Origin: Spirochaetales bacterium
GTDB taxonomy: Bacteria > Spirochaetota > Spirochaetia > SZUA-6 > DRHE01
DNA length: 7,160 bases
Assembly (NCBI GenBank): GCA_016930895.1
Contig: JAFGFV010000305.1
Location: forward strand, 1 to 7,160
Reading direction: 5' to 3'
Shown here: positions 5,580 through 7,160 of the stretch, piece after piece
How positions within the stretch are numbered: the first letter of the stretch is position 1
Layout of the letters: each line of letters opens with the position of its first letter
The notes under the pieces: generated by a model
The model's input: only the letters and a program-made list of their open reading frames with translations
Databases searched by the model: none
What the model was told of the DNA's origin: nothing
Program-made: the position numbers and the translations under genes

Positions 5580-7160
5580 CTACCGGGCCAGGGCCCGCTG
5601 ACTGCTCTCCACCTGCTCCCAGCGCCTGCCGAGGCGCTCCTGCTCCTCGAGGTTCGCCTCCAGCGCCGCCTTGATCCTGCGGACCTGCTCGCCGTCCCGG
5701 TACACCTCCTCCCGGGTCAGCTCCTGTTCGAGTCGCGCCCTCTCGCCTCCCAGCTCCTCCAGGCGGTGCAGCAGCTGCTCCTCCTCCCGCTGCAGGCGCC
5801 TGAGCTCGGCCTGCTGCTGCTTGATCTCGCGCCGGAAACGCTGGGCCCCGCTCGATTCCCCCGGAGCGGGCTCCTGGGCGGCGGCGGCTGCTCCCGCGGC
5901 CCCGCCCCGATCCGCGGCCACCCCCTCCCGCGTCTCCTGTTCCTTGCGCCACCGGTAGTACTCAAAATCCCCCGGGAAGCTGCGGGCCCGCCCCGCCTGC
6001 AGCTCCAGGACGCGGTCGGCCAGGGCCTCGATGAACTGCCGGTCGTGGGACACGAACACCACCGTCCCGGGGTAGCGCTGCAGCGCGTCCAGGAGCACGT
6101 CCTTCGAGATCAGGTCCAGGTGATTGGTGGGCTCGTCCAGGAACAGCAGGTTCACGGGGGCCAGGAGCAGGCGCAGCAGGGCCAGGCGGCTCTTCTCCCC
6201 GCCGCTCAGCACCCCCACGCTCTTGTAGACCTCGTCGTCCCGGAACAGGAAGGCCCCCAGGAGGCCGCGGACCGAGGGCACGAGCTCGGTGGGGGCCCAG
6301 CTCTCCGCCAGCTCCAGCACGCTGCCGGCGAACTCCAGCTCTTCCAGTCGCTCGGGGGAGAAGTAGCCGGTCCGCACGTTCCGGCCGCGGCTCACGACCC
6401 CCTGGTCGGCCGCCTCCAGCCCCGCCATGATCCGCATCAGGGTGGACTTGCCCGCCCCGTTGGGACCCACCAGGGCCCACTTGTCGCCCCGGCTCACCTC
6501 CACGTCCACCGCCTGGAGGGCGGGAGTCTCGCCGTAGCGCTTGGAGACCCCTTCCAGTTTCAGGCACAGGGCGGAGCCCTGCGGAGGTGAGGGGAAACGG
6601 AAGTGCATGACCGGCCGCACCGGAGGTGGTTCCAGGTGCTCCAGGCGCTCAAGGGCGCGCACGCGGCTCTGAACGAGCCGGGCCTTGGAGGCGTTGTAGC
6701 GGAACCTCCGGACAAAGCTCTCCATCCGGGCGATCTCCTGCTGCTGCCGCTCGTACGCCTCCGCGGCCTGCTCCAGCTCCCGGCGGCGCCGCTCCTCGTA
6801 CGCGCTGTATCGCCCCGGGTACTCCCTCAGGCTCCCCTGGTAGAGCTCCGCCACGGACTGCACGGTGGTGTCCAGAAAGTAGCGGTCGTGCGAGACGAGC
6901 AGGACCCCCGCCCGGCTGTCCCGCAGGTACCCCTCGAGCCAGTCCCGGGCCTCGAGGTCGAGGAAGTTGGTGGGCTCGTCGAGAAGCAGCAGGTCCGCCC
7001 CTTCGCACAGCACCCGCGCCAGCCCCACCCGCATCCGCCAGCCCTGGGACAGGGTGCCGACCCCCCGCTCCAGCTCCGAACGGGCGAAGCCCAGCCCCGC
7101 CAGCACCCGCTCGATGGTCTCCGCCCGGCGCGCGTAGCCGCTGGCCGCCAGGGCCTCCTC
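5580..7160 (-). CDS. ABC-F family ATP-binding protein (N-terminus beyond window edge)
   Basis: Soluble tandem-ABC ATPase without membrane segments; ABC-F proteins act on ribosomes (translation factor, stalled-ribosome rescue or antibiotic protection). The reading frame stays open to 7160, so 526 residues are visible and the first Walker A lies outside. Visible numbering: first signature LSQGW (37-41), Walker B LLLLDEP (57-63), SHDRYFLD (90-97), and a charged linker rich in Arg/Glu (about 118-180). Then come the second Walker A GPNGAGKST (232-240), signature LSGGE (318-322), LLFLDEP (338-344) and SHDRQFIE (371-378). After an Ala/Gly/Pro-rich hinge (about 415-437) there is a highly charged C-terminal coiled coil (about 440-520), as in Uup/YdiF-like members. 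The catalytic Glu of both Walker B motifs is present. It lies 37 bp upstream of the glycosyltransferase. The exact subfamily is not resolved. Confidence 0.9.
   Translation of the reverse strand, partial: EEALAASGYARRAETIERVLAGLGFARSELERGVGTLSQGWRMRVGLARVLCEGADLLLLDEPTNFLDLEARDWLEGYLRDSRAGVLLVSHDRYFLDTTVQSVAELYQGSLREYPGRYSAYEERRRRELEQAAEAYERQQQEIARMESFVRRFRYNASKARLVQSRVRALERLEHLEPPPVRPVMHFRFPSPPQGSALCLKLEGVSKRYGETPALQAVDVEVSRGDKWALVGPNGAGKSTLMRIMAGLEAADQGVVSRGRNVRTGYFSPERLEELEFAGSVLELAESWAPTELVPSVRGLLGAFLFRDDEVYKSVGVLSGGEKSRLALLRLLLAPVNLLFLDEPTNHLDLISKDVLLDALQRYPGTVVFVSHDRQFIEALADRVLELQAGRARSFPGDFEYYRWRKEQETREGVAADRGGAAGAAAAAQEPAPGESSGAQRFRREIKQQQAELRRLQREEEQLLHRLEELGGERARLEQELTREEVYRDGEQVRRIKAALEANLEEQERLGRRWEQVESSQRALAR

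Noticed and set aside
4745..5674. 309-codon open frame on the plus strand opposite the glycosyltransferase
   Set aside because: Shadow frame; Val/Asp/Leu/Gly-rich and lacking motifs, while the minus strand encodes a clear GT4 protein.
5520..6590. 356-codon open frame on the plus strand opposite the ABC-F gene
   Set aside because: Leu/Gln/Pro/Ala-rich shadow of the conserved ABC-F coding sequence, with no recognisable domain.
7104..7106. GTG as the true start of the ABC-F gene
   Set aside because: The frame stays open upstream to the window edge with family-like sequence, and the first Walker A has not yet been reached, so this GTG is an internal valine.

Overview
The window is GC-rich bacterial chromosomal DNA, densely packed with chromosomal-type genes. 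It carries five substantial genes and one very small one, and I see no insertion sequence, CRISPR array, tRNA or rRNA. The two edge genes are cut. The gene set (NAD-reducing hydrogenase diaphorase subunits, MobB, CysQ, an ABC-F ATPase, a GT4 glycosyltransferase) and a possible Rex-type operator suggest a redox-flexible anaerobe or facultative anaerobe. A Desulfobacterota-like lineage is one guess; taxonomy cannot be settled from this stretch.

Region 1 (1-2465, minus strand): hoxF and the first two thirds of hoxU, joined by an ATGA stop/start overlap. Together they form the diaphorase arm (NAD+/FMN/Fe-S) of a HoxFUYH-type bidirectional [NiFe] hydrogenase; the hydrogenase subunits would lie beyond position 1. 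About 195 bp upstream of hoxF is AT-richer than its surroundings. It holds a near-consensus sigma-70 promoter (TTGACA-17-TATGAT), a perfect inverted repeat over the -35 box, a Rex-like GTGAA-N4-TTCAC palindrome just after the expected transcription start, and a short hairpin in the leader.

Region 2 (2466-3552, minus strand): cysQ (3'(2'),5'-bisphosphate nucleotidase family), preceded by a 64-residue uncharacterised protein with a very good ribosome binding site. The two are about 10-16 bp apart and probably cotranscribed.

Region 3 (3553-4290): a divergent intergenic region, then mobB on the plus strand, a P-loop GTPase-like protein of molybdenum cofactor maturation. An in-frame stop just upstream fixes its start.

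Region 4 (4265-7160, minus strand): a GT4 glycosyltransferase whose 3' end overlaps the 3' end of mobB by 26 bp, preceded by an ABC-F protein truncated at the right edge. They are 37 bp apart and probably cotranscribed.

The most informative observations are the layered control region of hoxF, which would link an NAD-reducing enzyme to a possible NADH sensor, and a rearranged cysteine set in the NuoE-like domain of HoxF. I found no convincing wholly new system.
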